Below, one piece after another: positions 38,684-47,282 of a DNA stretch of 49,724 nucleotides (its first letter is position 1; every line of letters starts with the position of its first letter). This DNA is from Bacteroidales bacterium. GTDB lineage: Bacteria > Bacteroidota > Bacteroidia > Bacteroidales > WCHB1-69. A program made the position numbers and the translations under genes. The notes under the pieces are model-generated. The model searched no databases, was not told the origin of the DNA, and saw nothing but the letters and a program-made list of their open reading frames with translations. Location: the NCBI GenBank assembly GCA_017395245.1, contig JAFPVR010000004.1, positions 1 through 49,724 of the forward strand, in the 5' to 3' direction.

Positions 38684-39715
38684 CTACTTCCCGCCATCCC
38701 GGAACTCCACATACACCGGCAGATGGTCCGCGAAACCGCCGATGTAGCGCGGGCCGAGGAAGGTGCGGTAGTTCTTACGACCGCCGTACTTTTCGTCCTC
38801 CACCAACAGGAAGTCCGCGTCGAAGATATCCGCACCGCCGACCTGCCGAACGCCGACCGTGTCCGTCAGCCAGGCATCGGACACGACGAACTGGTCCAAG
38901 CAGCCCCAGAAGTCCTCGTGCTTGTGGGAGCCGCGCAGACTCTGCCGCGCCAACGGGAGCATCAGGTTGTAGAGCGTGTCGCGGGGCAGGCGCGGGCCAT
39001 ACTCCCGCACGCGCAGGTGGTCCGCCATGCTCTCGTCGGTGGCGTAATCGTTGAAGTCGCCGGTAATCAGGATCTTGGCCTGGGGGTCGCCACGGATAAG
39101 CGAGTCCACACACATACGTACGACGTCGGCATAATGGTTGCGCTTGGGCACCGTGGCCGCGTACCCGCCATAGCGCGAAGTCCAGTGGTTGACGAACACA
39201 TGCAGCGAATCGCCACTTGGAAACTGCACCACCGCGTAAAGGATGTCCCGGTTTCGCGCGAAGGTGTCGAACGGGAAGACCACCGGAATCTTCCGGCTTC
39301 GCAGAATCCGCACGCAGCTGTCCCGGTAGAGCAGCGCAACATCGACCCCCCGGCGGTCGGGCGAGTCGTAATGCACATACCGATACCGATAGGCCCGTAA
39401 CGGCGATTTGTAACACAAGTCCTTGAGTACCTGCTCGTTTTCAATCTCCGCAAGTCCGACAAGCCACGGCGGGTCACCCATACCCGCCGCCACTATCACC
39501 TTTCCAACCATGGAAATCTTCTTGAAATACTTTTTATAGGTCCAGTGATAGCTGCCCGTCGGAGTAAAATCATCGTCTGCCTTCAGACTGTCGTCCGATG
39601 GGTGAAACAGGTTCTCCACGTTGTAGAAGAGGATTCTGTGAAGCGCGGTGTCCGTCTGCGCCCAGCCGACCGCACCGCATAATAAACCGAATACTATGAT
39701 ACAAATACGTTTCAT
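38684..39715 (-). CDS. Exported endonuclease/exonuclease/phosphatase family protein
   Basis: A 343-residue protein with a signal peptide (MKRICIIVFGLLCGAVGWAQ). The EEP fold motifs are in order: FYNVENLF, the metal-binding Glu in VGLAEIENEQV, SPDRRGVDVALLYR, the catalytic His in FVNHWTSRYGG, ITGDFNDYATDES, and the final ADHLPVYVEF with the terminal Asp-His. Such secreted Bacteroidota enzymes are probably phosphodiesterases or nucleases acting in the periplasm or outside the cell; the substrate is not predictable. The start at 39715 is chosen because the longer ATG at 39739 falls inside the promoter. Confidence 0.88.
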   Translation of the reverse strand: MKRICIIVFGLLCGAVGWAQTDTALHRILFYNVENLFHPSDDSLKADDDFTPTGSYHWTYKKYFKKISMVGKVIVAAGMGDPPWLVGLAEIENEQVLKDLCYKSPLRAYRYRYVHYDSPDRRGVDVALLYRDSCVRILRSRKIPVVFPFDTFARNRDILYAVVQFPSGDSLHVFVNHWTSRYGGYAATVPKRNHYADVVRMCVDSLIRGDPQAKILITGDFNDYATDESMADHLRVREYGPRLPRDTLYNLMLPLARQSLRGSHKHEDFWGCLDQFVVSDAWLTDTVGVRQVGGADIFDADFLLVEDEKYGGRKNYRTFLGPRYIGGFADHLPVYVEFRDGGK

Positions 39716-39736
39716 CTTGCCTTCAAATTGTCGAGG

Positions 39737-39744
39737 CAAAGATA
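39737..39744 (-). promoter_or_regulatory. -7 promoter element for the EEP protein
   Basis: TATCTTTG on the minus strand, 22 bases upstream of the chosen start; it excludes the longer start at 39739. Confidence 0.75.
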
Positions 39745-39814
39745 CAACGAAATTTGTCTAAAATCAAGGGGTTTGAAAACTTTTTTGTATTGTGCTATGT
39801 GTAAGCGAATTGCC

Positions 39815-39868
39815 ATCCTAAATTAACATGTTTTAGGATTAAATTTAACTGTTAATTGTTAAATTTAA
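39815..39868. other. AT-rich hairpin pair downstream of wbpB
   Basis: ATCCTAAA/TTTAGGAT (39815-39822, 39832-39839) and, next to it, TTAAATTTAAC/GTTAAATTTAA (39839-39849, 39858-39868). They lie between the wbpB-like stop and the EEP promoter and have no GC-rich stem, so termination is uncertain. Confidence 0.5.
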
Positions 39869-39905
39869 AGGCGATTTTGGAAGGATTCCGTAGAATTTTG
39901 AGAAA

Positions 39906-40871
39906 TCATCGCAAGAACGGATGGCTCTCGCACGGCAGTGCGGCCAACGGATGATAATCGCCCCTCAACCCGACGGGCGTGGCGTTGCGGATGTCGTAGA
40001 CAATCTGGATGCAGGGGCGCACCTCCTCCAAACCGAAGCCATGGCCGTCCAAAATCTGCCGGTAACTCTCAGTATGCAGGTTGGTGAAGCCGTCGCTGAA
40101 CTCGAACGGCTCGCCATTGATCACAATCTGCCGGAACGTCGATTTTCCGCTCTCCGCAACCTCTTTGGGAAGCGTGTTCCGGTTGATACTCAGGAAGTAA
40201 CGAACCCGGGCCTTGTCGAAACGGATAAATCCGGCCACCCGATCGTGGGTGGCGACATGCACGATATTTTCCTGTACTTTGCCAAAAATATGGCACAGCA
40301 TGTCGTAGAAGTGGATGCCAATATTGGTGGCAATGCCGCCGCTCTTGCTCTCCGAACCCTTCCAGCTGGTGAAATACCAGTTGCCCCGAGAGGTGATGTA
40401 AGTCAAGTCAACATCATATATAATATTGTCAGGAGCACCATCCACCTTTTTCTTCAACGCGATTATTTCAGGATGAAGCCGCAGTTGCAAAATGTTGTAG
40501 ACCCTCTTGCCCGTCTCTTTCTCAACGGTTTGCAAAACGTCCACATTCCATGGATTCAACACCAAAGGTTTCTCGCAGATGACATCCGTGCCCAAGCGCA
40601 GGGCGTAGCGCGTGTGCGCGTCGTGAAGGTAGTTCGGCGTGCAGACGGAGATAATGTCCAGCTGGTTGTCCGTTCCCTTCATCTTCGACACATGGCGGTC
40701 GAAAAGCTCCATTTCGGTGAAAAAGGCCGCCTCGGGAAAATAGCTGTCGATAATGCCGACACTGTCGGATTTGTCATACGCGGCAACCATCTGGTTCCCA
40801 GTATCTTTGATAGCTTTCAAATGTCGCGGGGCCACATAACCGCCCACTCCGAAAACGGCGAAATTCTTCAT
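39906..40871 (-). CDS. wbpB: Gfo/Idh/MocA dehydrogenase, WbpB/WlbA-like
   Basis: A 321-residue NAD-dependent sugar dehydrogenase. WlbA/WbpB oxidise the 3-hydroxyl of UDP-N-acetyl-glucosaminuronate, the step before the WbpE aminotransferase. Seen: N-terminal Rossmann motif FGVGGYVAPRHLKAIKDTG, SVCTPNYLH, CEKPLVLNP with the family catalytic EKP, and GNWYFTSWKGSESKSGGIATNIGIHFYDML, which is characteristic of this subgroup. It stands alone with its own promoter about 37 kb from the wbpE-wbpD operon at 1902-3607. In other bacteria these three genes are usually clustered. The reaction is inferred from strong subgroup resemblance. Confidence 0.87.
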   Translation of the reverse strand: MKNFAVFGVGGYVAPRHLKAIKDTGNQMVAAYDKSDSVGIIDSYFPEAAFFTEMELFDRHVSKMKGTDNQLDIISVCTPNYLHDAHTRYALRLGTDVICEKPLVLNPWNVDVLQTVEKETGKRVYNILQLRLHPEIIALKKKVDGAPDNIIYDVDLTYITSRGNWYFTSWKGSESKSGGIATNIGIHFYDMLCHIFGKVQENIVHVATHDRVAGFIRFDKARVRYFLSINRNTLPKEVAESGKSTFRQIVINGEPFEFSDGFTNLHTESYRQILDGHGFGLEEVRPCIQIVYDIRNATPVGLRGDYHPLAALPCESHPFLR

Positions 40872-40897
40872 GTATAATATAGTCTACGAAACGTCCG

Positions 40898-40905
40898 CAA
40901 AAGTA
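40898..40905 (-). promoter_or_regulatory. -7 promoter element for wbpB
   Basis: TACTTTTG on the minus strand, 27 bases upstream of the ATG. Confidence 0.7.
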
Positions 40906-40987
40906 CACAAATTACCAATACACGCCAAAGGCTGTTTTCCCGCTTGCAAAGACGCGGGATTGTGCGTCACGGCAAACGGAAAAATTA

Positions 40988-40995
40988 TATTTTTG
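40988..40995 (+). promoter_or_regulatory. -7 promoter element for mntP
   Basis: TATTTTTG, 22 bases upstream of the chosen ATG. No yybP-ykoY type manganese riboswitch is evident in the short leader. Confidence 0.7.
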
Positions 40996-41017
40996 CGGCC
41001 TCTTAAAAATGACCGTT

Positions 41018-41578
41018 ATGAGTTGGATAGAGCTGATACTGTTGTCATTAAGCCTCGCGATGGACTGCTTCGCCGTCAGCTGCGTGATCGGGATGCTGCA
41101 ACCGGCGTTGGAACGTCGCCACGTGCTGCGGTTTTCCCTGGCTTTCGGTGTTTTCCAAGGCGGGATGCCGCTCATCGGGTGGCTCTTCGGCGAGTCGCTG
41201 CTGGGTCCGCTGGGGAAAGTCGGGCCGTACATCGCCTTCGCCCTGCTGGCCTTCATCGGCGGCAAGATGCTGATCGAGAGTTTCACGAAAGGCGAGGACG
41301 AACAGCCGGAACACCTTGACGTCACCCGCTGGAAGAATGTCGTCCTGCTGGCCATCGCCACCAGTATCGACGCGCTGGCCGTGGGTTTCAGCTTCGCCAT
41401 GATCCAGGAGCAGCATGCCGCCCGCGCCTTCCTCACCATCGGGCTCACCTCGTTCCTCGTCTCCTTCTTGGCCTACACGTTCGTGCGGAAACTCCACAAC
41501 CCGAAAGTCGGCAAATACGCGGAAACCGTCGGCGGCATCGTGCTGATTATCATAGGGTTGAAGATCTTATTGTGGTAA
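41018..41578 (+). CDS. mntP: Manganese efflux pump MntP
   Basis: A 186-residue inner-membrane exporter with six hydrophobic segments in two similar halves. Each half carries the family's Asp motif: LSLAMDCFAVS near the N-terminus and ATSIDALAVGFSF near residue 115. Length and the phrases FGVFQGGMPLIGW and AFIGGKMLIES are typical. It protects against excess manganese. The start at 41018 (MSWIELILL) is preferred; the ATG at 41009 would leave a very short leader. Confidence 0.93.
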   Translation: MSWIELILLSLSLAMDCFAVSCVIGMLQPALERRHVLRFSLAFGVFQGGMPLIGWLFGESLLGPLGKVGPYIAFALLAFIGGKMLIESFTKGEDEQPEHLDVTRWKNVVLLAIATSIDALAVGFSFAMIQEQHAARAFLTIGLTSFLVSFLAYTFVRKLHNPKVGKYAETVGGIVLIIIGLKILLW

Positions 41579-41593
41579 ATAAAGGAATTTTTG

Positions 41594-41601
41594 TAATTTT
41601 G
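41594..41601 (+). promoter_or_regulatory. -7 promoter element for the SPOR protein
   Basis: TAATTTTG, 13 bases upstream of the ATG, implying a very short leader. Confidence 0.65.
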
Positions 41602-41614
41602 CCGCAAATTTCGT

Positions 41615-42004
41615 ATGAGAAAGTTTTTGGCCATATTCCTTTTCTGTGCCGCATGCGGATTCGCGTTTGCGCAGGGGAATGTGCGCTATGATATCGAGCC
41701 GGGCATCACCAAAATACAGGAGGATTACATCTACAATTGGAAGAAATTGGGCGAGATCAACGGCTTCCGAATCCAGATTGCCGCCTACTCGGGTGTGAAC
41801 TCCCGCTCGCAGGCCGAAGCTGCACGCAACTCCTTCACCGCCCTGTTCCCCTATACCCGTTCCTACCTCATCTACAACGAGCCTTACTTCAAGGTGCGCG
41901 TCGGCGACTACTACACCCGCCTGCAGGCTTTTAAGGACCTCGAAACCATCCGCGAGACCTACCCCAGCGCCTACATCGTGCCCGACAAAATCCGCTATCG
42001 TTAG
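41615..42004 (+). CDS. Exported SPOR-domain protein
   Basis: A 129-residue protein: signal peptide MRKFLAIFLFCAACGFAFAQ, a short linker, then a SPOR domain (FRIQIAAYSGVNSRSQAEAA to YFKVRVGDYYTRLQAFKDLE) filling the rest. SPOR domains bind denuded peptidoglycan glycan strands, usually at division sites, so a periplasmic cell-wall role is likely. There is no membrane anchor beyond the signal peptide. It stands alone between mntP and the acyltransferase gene, each with its own promoter. Confidence 0.88.
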   Translation: MRKFLAIFLFCAACGFAFAQGNVRYDIEPGITKIQEDYIYNWKKLGEINGFRIQIAAYSGVNSRSQAEAARNSFTALFPYTRSYLIYNEPYFKVRVGDYYTRLQAFKDLETIRETYPSAYIVPDKIRYR

Positions 42005-42083
42005 CCCCTTAAACGGCATCGATATTTTCTATCTACTTATATACCAGATTATTGTAAATGTTAAAATCAGTTAAAAAAAACTG

Positions 42084-42091
42084 TATCTTTG
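42084..42091 (+). promoter_or_regulatory. -7 promoter element for the PlsC-like gene
   Basis: TATCTTTG, 40 bases upstream of the ATG. Confidence 0.75.
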
Positions 42092-42131
42092 CCGCCGTTT
42101 TTTTACTGACTGTATCACTAAGAACTATTTT

Positions 42132-43490
42132 ATGTCTTCAAGAATCGGATACCGGCTTTTCAAGCATTACGTGCGCTTCTGCATGAACCACATCATGTTC
42201 CGCAAGCATTACATCCTTGGTGAAGAGAATTGCCCTCCGTTTGGTGAGCCGTTCGTCATGCCCGCCAACCACCAGAATGCAGCCATCGACCCCATCCTGA
42301 TGATTCTCGCACAGGACAATCGCTCGCACCCTTACGTGCTGGCGATGGGCGGCGTGTTCACCTGGCATAGCCTGATCAACAAATTATGGGACTGGGTAGG
42401 AATGCTGCCCGCCTTCCGCATGGATTTTGAGGGGGTGGAGGAGGCCGTCGCCCGCACAAAATACGTGATTGATTTCGCCGCAAGCAAAATGGTGGAGGAG
42501 GGCAATCCCGTCTTTCTTTTCCCCGAAACCAACCACCATGTGGAGCATTGGATGCGCGTATGGGTCCCGGGATACTTGGAAATCGCCTTCGCCGCCGCCA
42601 AAAAGATGAATTTCGAGCGCGACGTGAAAATCGTGCCAATGGCGCACCACTATTCATCCTATTACGGGGCGCGGGGAAGCTACATGCTGCATTATGGCGA
42701 GCCCATATCGCTGATGCCTTACTATGAACAATATCAGGCGAAACCGCGCACGACAATGCGCGAACTGAACGAGCCGATTCGTGAAAAGGTGAAAAGTATG
42801 ATGCTCTACACCGACGATTTGGCGCATCACGACCTCTACGATTTCATCCGGAAGTCGAAAGTAGGCGAAGAACATGCGATGGCGTTAGGTAAAAACCCCG
42901 ACATCCTGCCTGAACGCCTCGAAAGCGACCAGCATCTCTGGGCAGAGCTCGAAAAAGGCGTGGCCGCACACCCCGAAATCGCCGACGAGCTGACCGAAAC
43001 CATGAAAGACATCCGAACCGTGGAGAAAAAGATGCTCCTGCGCGAACACGCCGGCGAGCAAAAGCAACAAGGCGGTATTAAGTTGGCACTGAGTGTTTTA
43101 GCACAAATTCTCATGCTTCCCCTTTGGGTATTTTCCCTCTTCCCGTCCGCCATCATGTACTTCATCCCGCCGATGTTCATGCCCGGCAAAGAAGATCCAT
43201 ATTACAAAGTCTACACCCAGTCGATGCAGTTCATCGTTTCGATCCTCATCCTCATTCCCGTCAACGTGCTGGCCATACTGTTAGTGCTCGGACTGGTATG
43301 GGGCTGGTGGTGGCAGGCCATCCTCTGGATTTTGCTGCTCTACCCGCTGACGTTGTTCGCCTGGCACGAAGGCCAATGGATGCACCGCACATGGGAACAG
43401 CTTTCCATGCGGCTGCACAAGGGCAAGGCAAAACGCCTCCGCGCCCTCTATGAGCGTTTCTATGGATTGGTGAAGAAAATGGTGGAATAA
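42132..43490 (+). CDS. PlsC-type lysophospholipid/glycerol-phosphate acyltransferase
   Basis: A 452-residue membrane-associated acyltransferase. The acceptor motif is NHQNAAIDP (His and Asp separated by five residues, a form I know from Bacteroidota members), followed by a Gly-rich block (VLAMGGVFTWHSLINKLWDWVGMLPAFRMDFEG) and FPETNHH. After about 300 residues come two or three hydrophobic segments (ILMLPLWVFSLFPSAIMYFI, FIVSILILIPVNVLAILLVL). Enzymes of this shape transfer acyl groups to lysophosphatidic acid or glycerol-3-phosphate. The family is clear, the acceptor is not. It runs alone from its own promoter and ends 30 bases before the palindrome at 43521. Confidence 0.87.
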   Translation: MSSRIGYRLFKHYVRFCMNHIMFRKHYILGEENCPPFGEPFVMPANHQNAAIDPILMILAQDNRSHPYVLAMGGVFTWHSLINKLWDWVGMLPAFRMDFEGVEEAVARTKYVIDFAASKMVEEGNPVFLFPETNHHVEHWMRVWVPGYLEIAFAAAKKMNFERDVKIVPMAHHYSSYYGARGSYMLHYGEPISLMPYYEQYQAKPRTTMRELNEPIREKVKSMMLYTDDLAHHDLYDFIRKSKVGEEHAMALGKNPDILPERLESDQHLWAELEKGVAAHPEIADELTETMKDIRTVEKKMLLREHAGEQKQQGGIKLALSVLAQILMLPLWVFSLFPSAIMYFIPPMFMPGKEDPYYKVYTQSMQFIVSILILIPVNVLAILLVLGLVWGWWWQAILWILLLYPLTLFAWHEGQWMHRTWEQLSMRLHKGKAKRLRALYERFYGLVKKMVE

Positions 43491-43520
43491 ATTCCCGTTG
43501 TAAAAACACATGTTTTCCCT

Positions 43521-43550
43521 TGTAGAGACGCACGGCCGTGCGTCTCTACA
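43521..43550. repeat. 30-bp perfect palindrome, GTAGAGACG family (copy identical to 1723)
   Basis: Identical over 30 bp to 1723-1752, about 42 kb away. A half copy (CGTCTCTAC) follows at 43558-43566. It lies between the convergent PlsC-like and folD genes. Confidence 0.85.
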
Positions 43551-43562
43551 GACCGTTCGTCT

Positions 43563-44417
43563 CTACATTCTCAATTTGTAGATATCCAACACATTCTGCA
43601 TCAACATGGCGATGGTCATGGGACCGACGCCTCCTGGCACGGGTGTACAGGCACGAAGCCGTTTCTCCAATGCGGGACGCGTTGCTTCGCTGTAAACATC
43701 GCCCTGAAGTTGTCCGTCCACGCGGTTCATGGCCACATCGATGAGGACAGCCCCTTCTTTGAGGTCTGTGGGCTGCAACAAGTTGGGACATCCTGCCGCT
43801 GTGATGACAATATCCCCCAAATGAGCGATTTCCGGCAGATTCTTGGTGCGCGAATGACACAGCGTGACCGTGGCATTACTGTGTATGAGCAGCTTGGCGG
43901 TAGGTTCGCCCACCAACTGGCTGCGCCCAATCATCACCACATGTTCGCCTGAAACCTCTATATCGTTAGTTTCCAGCAAGGTCATAATGCCTTTCGGGGT
44001 ACAGGGCATCACGTAGGGTTCGCCGAGATGCAACAATCCGACATTCATTAAATGGAGCCCGTCGGCATCCTTGCGGTAGTCGATAAATTCGAGCACCCGG
44101 GCGGAATTGTAGTGGTCAGGGAGGGGGAGTTGGATCAAGATGGCATCCACCGCTTCATCGCGGTTGCACTCGTCAATCATGACCATCAGCTCGCTTTCGG
44201 AGGTGGTGTCGGGCAGAAGGTGCAATTTGCAGTCCATGCCGAGAGCTCGGCAGGTCTTGTCCTTGGTGCGGACGTAGGAGAGGCTGTCGGGGCGGTCGCC
44301 GACGAGGAAAATATCCAATCTCGGGGGCCGTTGTCCTTTGGCTTTGATTTCCGCCACTTCTTTGGCAATCTGGTCTTTCACAACCTGTGCGCACTGTTTT
44401 CCGTCAATGATTCTCAT
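43563..44417 (-). CDS. folD: Bifunctional methylenetetrahydrofolate dehydrogenase/cyclohydrolase FolD
   Basis: Interconverts methylene-, methenyl- and formyl-tetrahydrofolate in one-carbon metabolism. It has 284 residues, the usual length. Seen: the active-site YVRTKDKTCRALGMDCKLHL with catalytic Tyr and Lys, QLPLPDHYNSARVLE, PCTPKGIMTLLE, the NADP-binding MIGRSQLVGEPTAKLLIHSNATVTLCHSRT, and the C-terminal PVPGGVGPMTIAMLMQN. It has its own promoter; the insertion sequence lies upstream of that promoter without disrupting it. Confidence 0.97.
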   Translation of the reverse strand: MRIIDGKQCAQVVKDQIAKEVAEIKAKGQRPPRLDIFLVGDRPDSLSYVRTKDKTCRALGMDCKLHLLPDTTSESELMVMIDECNRDEAVDAILIQLPLPDHYNSARVLEFIDYRKDADGLHLMNVGLLHLGEPYVMPCTPKGIMTLLETNDIEVSGEHVVMIGRSQLVGEPTAKLLIHSNATVTLCHSRTKNLPEIAHLGDIVITAAGCPNLLQPTDLKEGAVLIDVAMNRVDGQLQGDVYSEATRPALEKRLRACTPVPGGVGPMTIAMLMQNVLDIYKLRM

Positions 44418-44457
44418 AACTTGTCCGTTTCAATAATGGTCTGGTCAAATTTTGCCG

Positions 44458-44465
44458 CAAAAATA
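44458..44465 (-). promoter_or_regulatory. -7 promoter element for folD
   Basis: TATTTTTG on the minus strand, followed by GCGGCAAAATTTGACC, a leader start identical to that behind the M64 peptidase promoter at 47275. Confidence 0.7.
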
Positions 44466-44592
44466 CACTTTATTTGATGTGAAATGATTTGTGCAAAAAA
44501 ATCGCTTTTTTGCTGTTCACAACTCTGTTCATATCTTTAAAATAAGACGTTTATAAACCATTCGGTTTTTGTGCAAATTCGCGCTCACTAGT

Positions 44593-44611
44593 GTCCCGTT
44601 AAAATCGGGAC
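44593..44611 (-). terminator. Hairpin at the left end of the IS
   Basis: GTCCCG-TTAAAAT-CGGGAC overlaps the left inverted repeat and follows the transposase stop, so it may end the transposase mRNA. Confidence 0.5.
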
Positions 44612-44617
44612 GGATTA

Positions 44618-45787
44618 TTAATCAATATTATCAAACAAGTCTGGCCCGTCAAAGCCAAAACGTTCTTTGTCATTTTTGAATATAGTTTTGTTGAAGAGTT
44701 CTTTGAGAGGTGTCGTATCTGTAAGTGACATACTGAGTATTTGCAGAACTTCATACGTGCTCCTGTCCAAATGCATGTCGTGTTGCACGATAACGACAAG
44801 ACAATAGGCACAAATGGCCGAGTAAATCTGTATTCTGACGGCATTTTCTGTTGTGCCCCAGAATTTCTTGATTTTGAGATGCTGCTTGAGCCACTTGAAA
44901 AACAGCTCTATCTGCCATCGGTTCTTATAGAGGTCGGCGACCTGCAGGGCTGTTAGTTTCATTGCATTGGTGAGGAACATGAAATCCCTGCCTTGCTCCT
45001 CGTCGAAGAACCGCACAAGCCTCAACTGTTCAGGATAGCCTTTTTGACTGCCATATACGGTGAGTTCAATCACCGCATCAGTCAAAATCCCCTTGGGCAG
45101 TCTACGCCTCCACTTGACGTTCTTGTACTGCAGGTTTGTTTTGGCCCGAACGACAAAGAAAGACTCTGCCCGGTGTATGCGATAGAGTTCCTTGAAGTTG
45201 TTGTACGCTCTGTCGAATATGTAGTACGCACCAGTCTCAACGGGGATTTGTTTCATCGCCTTGGAGTCGTGGACAGATGCTGTAGTGATGTGGAAGAAGG
45301 CCGGTATTTGCGTCTCCAAATCATACAGGGTGTGGATTTTTACACCACCCTTGTGACTTCGGAACTTTGCCCACCAGAACACATCCAGGCATAACGATAT
45401 GGTCGTGGAGTCGAAGGCATAGACATTGCCGTCAAGCCGAAAAATGTTGGTCGCTCTCTTGTGTCTTGCCTCGCCCACGAGATAGTATGCGAAATCCTCG
45501 AAGATGCGATAATCTCGTGTTTGGTTGGCTCTTGCAAGCGATGTTTTGGAAACATTTTTGCCAAAACCGAGGTGATAACTCTTGCTGCGATGCGCCTCGA
45601 TGGCGACAATCACGTCGCGCAGGCTCCCACGGTTGCTCAACTGACCGAACATCATAACAAGCAGTCGGTTCCAGCAGGTGAAATGCTTCACGTATCTGTT
45701 TCCACCATACTTGCGGGCGATGTAGTTGAAATGGTTTCTGTCAAGGAATGTCGTCAGTTGGGCGAATACGTATTTTGATTTGTTCAT
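44618..45787 (-). CDS. IS4-family DDE transposase
   Basis: A 389-residue transposase from MNKSKYVFAQLTTF; a longer frame from 45826 crosses the promoter at 45810-45817. The N-terminal DUF4372-type helical domain (FNYIARKYGGNRYVKHFTCWNRLLVMMF) is followed by the DDE core: first Asp in YAFDSTTISLCL, second Asp in YIFDRAYNNF, and the Y-x2-R-x3-E-x6-K signature YKNRWQIELFFKWLK with the catalytic Glu. No frameshift or stop is present, so it could be active. It is the only gene in the element. Confidence 0.95.
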   Translation of the reverse strand: MNKSKYVFAQLTTFLDRNHFNYIARKYGGNRYVKHFTCWNRLLVMMFGQLSNRGSLRDVIVAIEAHRSKSYHLGFGKNVSKTSLARANQTRDYRIFEDFAYYLVGEARHKRATNIFRLDGNVYAFDSTTISLCLDVFWWAKFRSHKGGVKIHTLYDLETQIPAFFHITTASVHDSKAMKQIPVETGAYYIFDRAYNNFKELYRIHRAESFFVVRAKTNLQYKNVKWRRRLPKGILTDAVIELTVYGSQKGYPEQLRLVRFFDEEQGRDFMFLTNAMKLTALQVADLYKNRWQIELFFKWLKQHLKIKKFWGTTENAVRIQIYSAICAYCLVVIVQHDMHLDRSTYEVLQILSMSLTDTTPLKELFNKTIFKNDKERFGFDGPDLFDNID

Positions 45788-45809
45788 AGACGGCTGTTCA
45801 TTAGGGCCG

Positions 45810-45817
45810 CAAAGATA
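45810..45817 (-). promoter_or_regulatory. -7 promoter element of the transposase
   Basis: TATCTTTG on the minus strand, 22 bases upstream of the chosen start, inside the IS. Confidence 0.7.
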
Positions 45818-45923
45818 CAGAATCAAATCCGTTGACTAGAAAAGTCTCTACAACTAACTATATATCAATCATTTCAAAGAACAATATTAAATTTTAACGG
45901 GACAGCAGTGAATTATGACGATT

Positions 45924-45948
45924 GCAGAGCCGCCATGATATGACGGCT
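45924..45948 (-). terminator. Hairpin overlapping the end of the M64 gene
   Basis: On the minus strand AGAGCCGTCAT, ATC, ATGGCGGCTCT: 11-bp arms with one T-G pair, beginning right at the M64 stop. No T-run follows, so it may be a dispersed palindrome rather than a true terminator. Confidence 0.5.
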
Positions 45949-47235
45949 CTACTTGCTGTAATATCGGATCACCTTCTCCAACGTTTCCCGGCACACGGGG
46001 CAGAAATCGTTGTAGATAATGCTGTTCATCGTGCAGTGGAGGGTCGGGCGGTAGACACCCTTGGCCACATAACCGCCACCCTCATAGACTCCTACGCGGT
46101 CGTAATCGGGATGGCCTTTGCCCACAGGCGGCGTGGGAACGGGCGTGCCGCTCGGCACCTTGTCGGCCCACTTGCTGTCGAAATCCACCAGCGTGGTGAG
46201 GTTGGGCTCGGTAGGCTCTATACCGGCAGGATAGAAGTCCTGAACGGAGACCTCGGAGGTGTAGTACTCGTCGGCAAGACCGCCGATGAGGTGTCCCATC
46301 TCGTGAACCACCACATAGTCAGGATATTCGCCGTGGTTATAGACCGTGCAGTAGAAGTTGTAAATGCCACCGCCGCCGTATTTCTCGCTGTTGCAGATGA
46401 TGATAATGGCATCGTAGGGCGCATCGTCGGCCACCTCATGCAGGTTCCACACTCCTGGACACATCAAATAACGATCAAGGTCGAGGGCATTATAGGTGCA
46501 GTTCAGCAACGTATTGACATAGAAGTTGTTCTGCGGCTGCGTTATGCCCGACTGCTCCGAATAGCCTTCAATAGCACGGATGTTCACGTGGCGACGGTTC
46601 TCCTTATATGGCGTGCAGTTCATCACATATTTGGCAAACCGCTTCATGTCGTATTTAAGCGTTTTGGCATCACTCTTGGCATAGCCATCGGGGATAAAGA
46701 GGATGTCAATGGCTTCCTTTGGGGAACCGCCGTGGTGGAGATTCATCACGTTGTATTCCTTTTTCGCTTGCCGGACAGGTAAATTCACCGGATCCAATAC
46801 CGTGTCTTTCAGCACAGTAGCTTTCCGATAACGATCGAAGGAGGTGAGGCGAACCCGCACGGGATCTTTCGGCATGGGCATATTGACGCACTCCTCCATG
46901 CGTGCGATTTCGGTCTCGCCACGCTCGGTGGTGCGGTATTCCGTGAAGAGACAGGAATAGCTGCGACTGTAGATAAGTTTCTGCGTGGCCTGGTCAAGCA
47001 CCTCAATGAGGATGTCGCCATAGTGGTAGGGCTCCACCAACTGCGAACGCGTGCCGTTCCAATGTTCCACCTCCGTGAAGTGGTCGATCTGCACTTGTTC
47101 CACATCTTTGTTTCCGATATGCAGATAGTTGATTCGCAATGTTTTGTCAACGAAATAATCGTCAAAGTGCTGAGCCTGTGCGAATGTAAAGCCCAACAGA
47201 AGAGCCAACAAGGTGACGAAACTTTTCTTATTCAT
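45949..47235 (-). CDS. M64-family (IgA peptidase type) secreted metallopeptidase
   Basis: A 428-residue exported protein; from the start MNKKSFVTLLALLLGFTFAQ the signal peptide is N-terminal. An ATG at 47256 would add seven residues, and the one at 47310 lies upstream of the promoter. The N-terminal domain (residues about 25-170) is beta-rich; the peptidase domain holds VVHEMGHLIGGLADEYY, with the HExxH zinc motif and the family's downstream Asp-Glu-Tyr. M64 is named after an IgA protease of Clostridium ramosum; Bacteroidota members are common and their substrates mostly unknown. There is no T9SS sorting domain, so it may stay periplasmic or reach the surface by another route. Confidence 0.88.
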   Translation of the reverse strand: MNKKSFVTLLALLLGFTFAQAQHFDDYFVDKTLRINYLHIGNKDVEQVQIDHFTEVEHWNGTRSQLVEPYHYGDILIEVLDQATQKLIYSRSYSCLFTEYRTTERGETEIARMEECVNMPMPKDPVRVRLTSFDRYRKATVLKDTVLDPVNLPVRQAKKEYNVMNLHHGGSPKEAIDILFIPDGYAKSDAKTLKYDMKRFAKYVMNCTPYKENRRHVNIRAIEGYSEQSGITQPQNNFYVNTLLNCTYNALDLDRYLMCPGVWNLHEVADDAPYDAIIIICNSEKYGGGGIYNFYCTVYNHGEYPDYVVVHEMGHLIGGLADEYYTSEVSVQDFYPAGIEPTEPNLTTLVDFDSKWADKVPSGTPVPTPPVGKGHPDYDRVGVYEGGGYVAKGVYRPTLHCTMNSIIYNDFCPVCRETLEKVIRYYSK

Positions 47236-47274
47236 AAACAGTTTTGCGGTATTCATACGGGTCAAATTTTGCCG

Positions 47275-47282
47275 CAAAAATA
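47275..47282 (-). promoter_or_regulatory. -7 promoter element for the M64 gene
   Basis: TATTTTTG on the minus strand; the start of the leader (GCGGCAAAATTTGACC) equals that of folD. Confidence 0.7.

Larger units (their letters stand above)
44586..45911. mobile_element. IS4-family insertion sequence, apparently intact
   Basis: About 1.33 kb. Imperfect 20-bp terminal inverted repeats are visible: CACTAG-TGTCCCGTTAAAAT at 44586-44605 and, on the opposite strand, CACTGC-TGTCCCGTTAAAAT at 45892-45911; the inner 14 bp are identical. It holds one full transposase gene. No target duplication was found at the assumed ends, so the outer 6 bp may be host sequence. It sits between folD and the M64 gene. 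Confidence 0.85.

Noticed and set aside
44586-45911. Target-site duplication of the IS
   Set aside because: No matching direct repeat was found next to either set of possible ends.
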